Source: Nitrospira sp. UBA6909
GTDB taxonomy: Bacteria > Nitrospirota > Nitrospiria > Nitrospirales > Nitrospiraceae
Assembly (NCBI GenBank): GCA_002451055.1
Contig: DKBD01000241.1
Location: 8,443 to 24,245, forward strand
Length of the DNA stretch: 15,803 nucleotides
Direction: 5' to 3'
Part shown: positions 14,888 through 15,803 of the stretch, piece after piece
How the letters are laid out: each line of letters starts with the position of its first letter
How positions within the stretch are numbered: the first letter of the stretch is position 1
The notes under the pieces: generated by a model
Databases searched by the model: none
Seen by the model: the letters and a program-made list of their open reading frames with translations, nothing else
Told to the model about the DNA's origin: nothing
Position numbers and translations under genes: made by a program

Positions 14888-15803
14888 TCACTGCAGCGTG
14901 TTCTTGAAGATCTTGCCGTCCTTCATGATGATCTTCAGGTTCTTCTGATCGGTCACCGCGCTCAGGTTTTCCAGCGGGTTTCCGTCAACCAGCAGTAGGT
15001 CGGCGTAGGCACCTTGCTTGATCACGCCGAGTTCTCCATCCGGGTAAGGGTTGCGCAGCCCGCTCATCTTGAAGAGTTCTCCAGCGGTGCTGGTCGCCAT
15101 CTTGAGGATTTCGACCGGCTTGTACCAGGGCAGCAGCCGCTCCATCATCTTGGCCTGTTCTGCGAATGTCTCCTGGGGCACGAAGAACAGGTCGGTGCCG
15201 TAGGTCAGCTTGAGATTCGGAATTTCCTTCGCAGTCTTGTAGACGAATTCCGTGCCCTTGCAGACCAGCGCCAGCTTGGCATTCGAGAAAGCATCCAGTT
15301 GCGGCTCGGAGCATTCGGTGAATGGCTGGGTGCTCAGAAAGACACCCTCGTCCGCCATGCGCTGCAGCGTCTTCCGGTCGAGCAATTGCCCGTGGCCGAC
15401 ATCCTTGATGCCGGCGTCGAGCGCCTGATTGATCGACTCCACGTGGTAGGCATGGATGGTGACGTAGGTGCCCCAGTTCCTGGCGACGTCGACCGCTGCC
15501 TTGATCTCTTCGAGCGTGTACTGCGTTCCGAGCAGCGGGTCGGCCGGCGAGGAGTAGCCGCCACCCGCCATCACTTTGATCTGAGAAGCCCCGTGGCGGA
15601 GGTTCTCGCGCGCGGCAGCCATCACTTCGGGAACGCCATCGGCGATGTAGGCATGACCAAGCTCGTAGAGCTGGGGAAGGCTGCCGCCGAAGCGCGGGTG
15701 TTTCTGACTGGGGAAGCGGAAATCGCCGTGCCCGGCGGTCTGACTGATGCCTCCCCCGGAGGGATAGATGCGCGGGCCGGCCACGCGCCCCTGGTCGATC
15801 GCC
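14888..15803 (-). CDS. Metal-dependent amidohydrolase (partial, C-terminal part)
   Basis: The frame is open from the right edge (AIDQGRVAGPRIYPSGG) to the TGA at 14888, giving the C-terminal 304 residues of a protein normally about 400-450 long. Motifs of the imidazolonepropionase/prolidase-like amidohydrolases are visible: IKVMAGGGYSSPADPL (its Lys is the likely carbamylated metal bridge), VTIHAYH and DVGHG (metal-binding His), YGTDLFF (metal-binding Asp) and the terminal AYADLLLVDGNPLENL of the composite beta-sandwich. The substrate cannot be read from sequence; relatives act on cyclic amides or on Xaa-Pro and N-acyl dipeptides. Third codon positions are almost all G or C, far more than in the genes to the left, which suggests a separate origin. 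The signal peptide, if any, is outside the window. Confidence 0.85.
   Translation of the reverse strand, partial: AIDQGRVAGPRIYPSGGGISQTAGHGDFRFPSQKHPRFGGSLPQLYELGHAYIADGVPEVMAAARENLRHGASQIKVMAGGGYSSPADPLLGTQYTLEEIKAAVDVARNWGTYVTIHAYHVESINQALDAGIKDVGHGQLLDRKTLQRMADEGVFLSTQPFTECSEPQLDAFSNAKLALVCKGTEFVYKTAKEIPNLKLTYGTDLFFVPQETFAEQAKMMERLLPWYKPVEILKMATSTAGELFKMSGLRNPYPDGELGVIKQGAYADLLLVDGNPLENLSAVTDQKNLKIIMKDGKIFKNTLQ

Overview
The window reads as chromosomal DNA of a Gram-negative bacterium of moderately high GC. Two outer-membrane barrel proteins, several lipoproteins and a giant AsmA-like protein imply a double membrane. A HpnA-type (hopanoid-associated) epimerase together with this run of barrel, lipoprotein and Spy-like genes would suit Nitrospira or a relative (Nitrospirota). 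That assignment is inference from gene style, not proof.

Layout. Positions 1-923 (minus) hold the N-terminal 307 codons of an exported DUF3604 (PHP-like metal-binding) protein that runs off the left edge. Positions 924-1276 are non-coding, with a dense cluster of palindromes. A HpnA-like NAD-dependent epimerase follows on plus (1277-2422). It converges on a minus-strand block at 2543-5527: a beta-barrel protein, a small lipoprotein and an M48 metalloprotease lipoprotein, in transcription order. Divergent from this block, 5683-9801 (plus) encodes a 1372-residue AsmA-like protein with one N-terminal membrane anchor. Positions 9802-10116 contain a probable degraded minus-strand gene with a Tat-like signal. 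A second minus-strand block (10117-14134) encodes, in transcription order, a Spy-like periplasmic protein with a consensus promoter and strong Shine-Dalgarno site, a CsgG/LpoB-like lipoprotein, a patatin-like phospholipase lipoprotein and a second beta-barrel. Positions 14323 to about 14840 (plus) are the wreck of a gene resembling DUF4403 proteins, broken by two indels and cut at the 3' end. From 14888 to the right edge (minus) lies the C-terminal part of a metal-dependent amidohydrolase with much higher third-position GC than its neighbours.

How it works together: nearly everything is envelope biology, namely lipid transport or lipid modification (AsmA-like, patatin, HpnA), envelope protein quality control (M48 protease, Spy-like) and outer-membrane barrels. 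I see no CRISPR array, toxin-antitoxin pair, integrase, transposase, tRNA or rRNA. I did not find a convincing new system. The best candidates for a closer look are the patatin/lipoprotein/barrel block, the two decayed genes, the likely insertion boundary near 14840-14890 and the palindrome cluster at 1112-1164.
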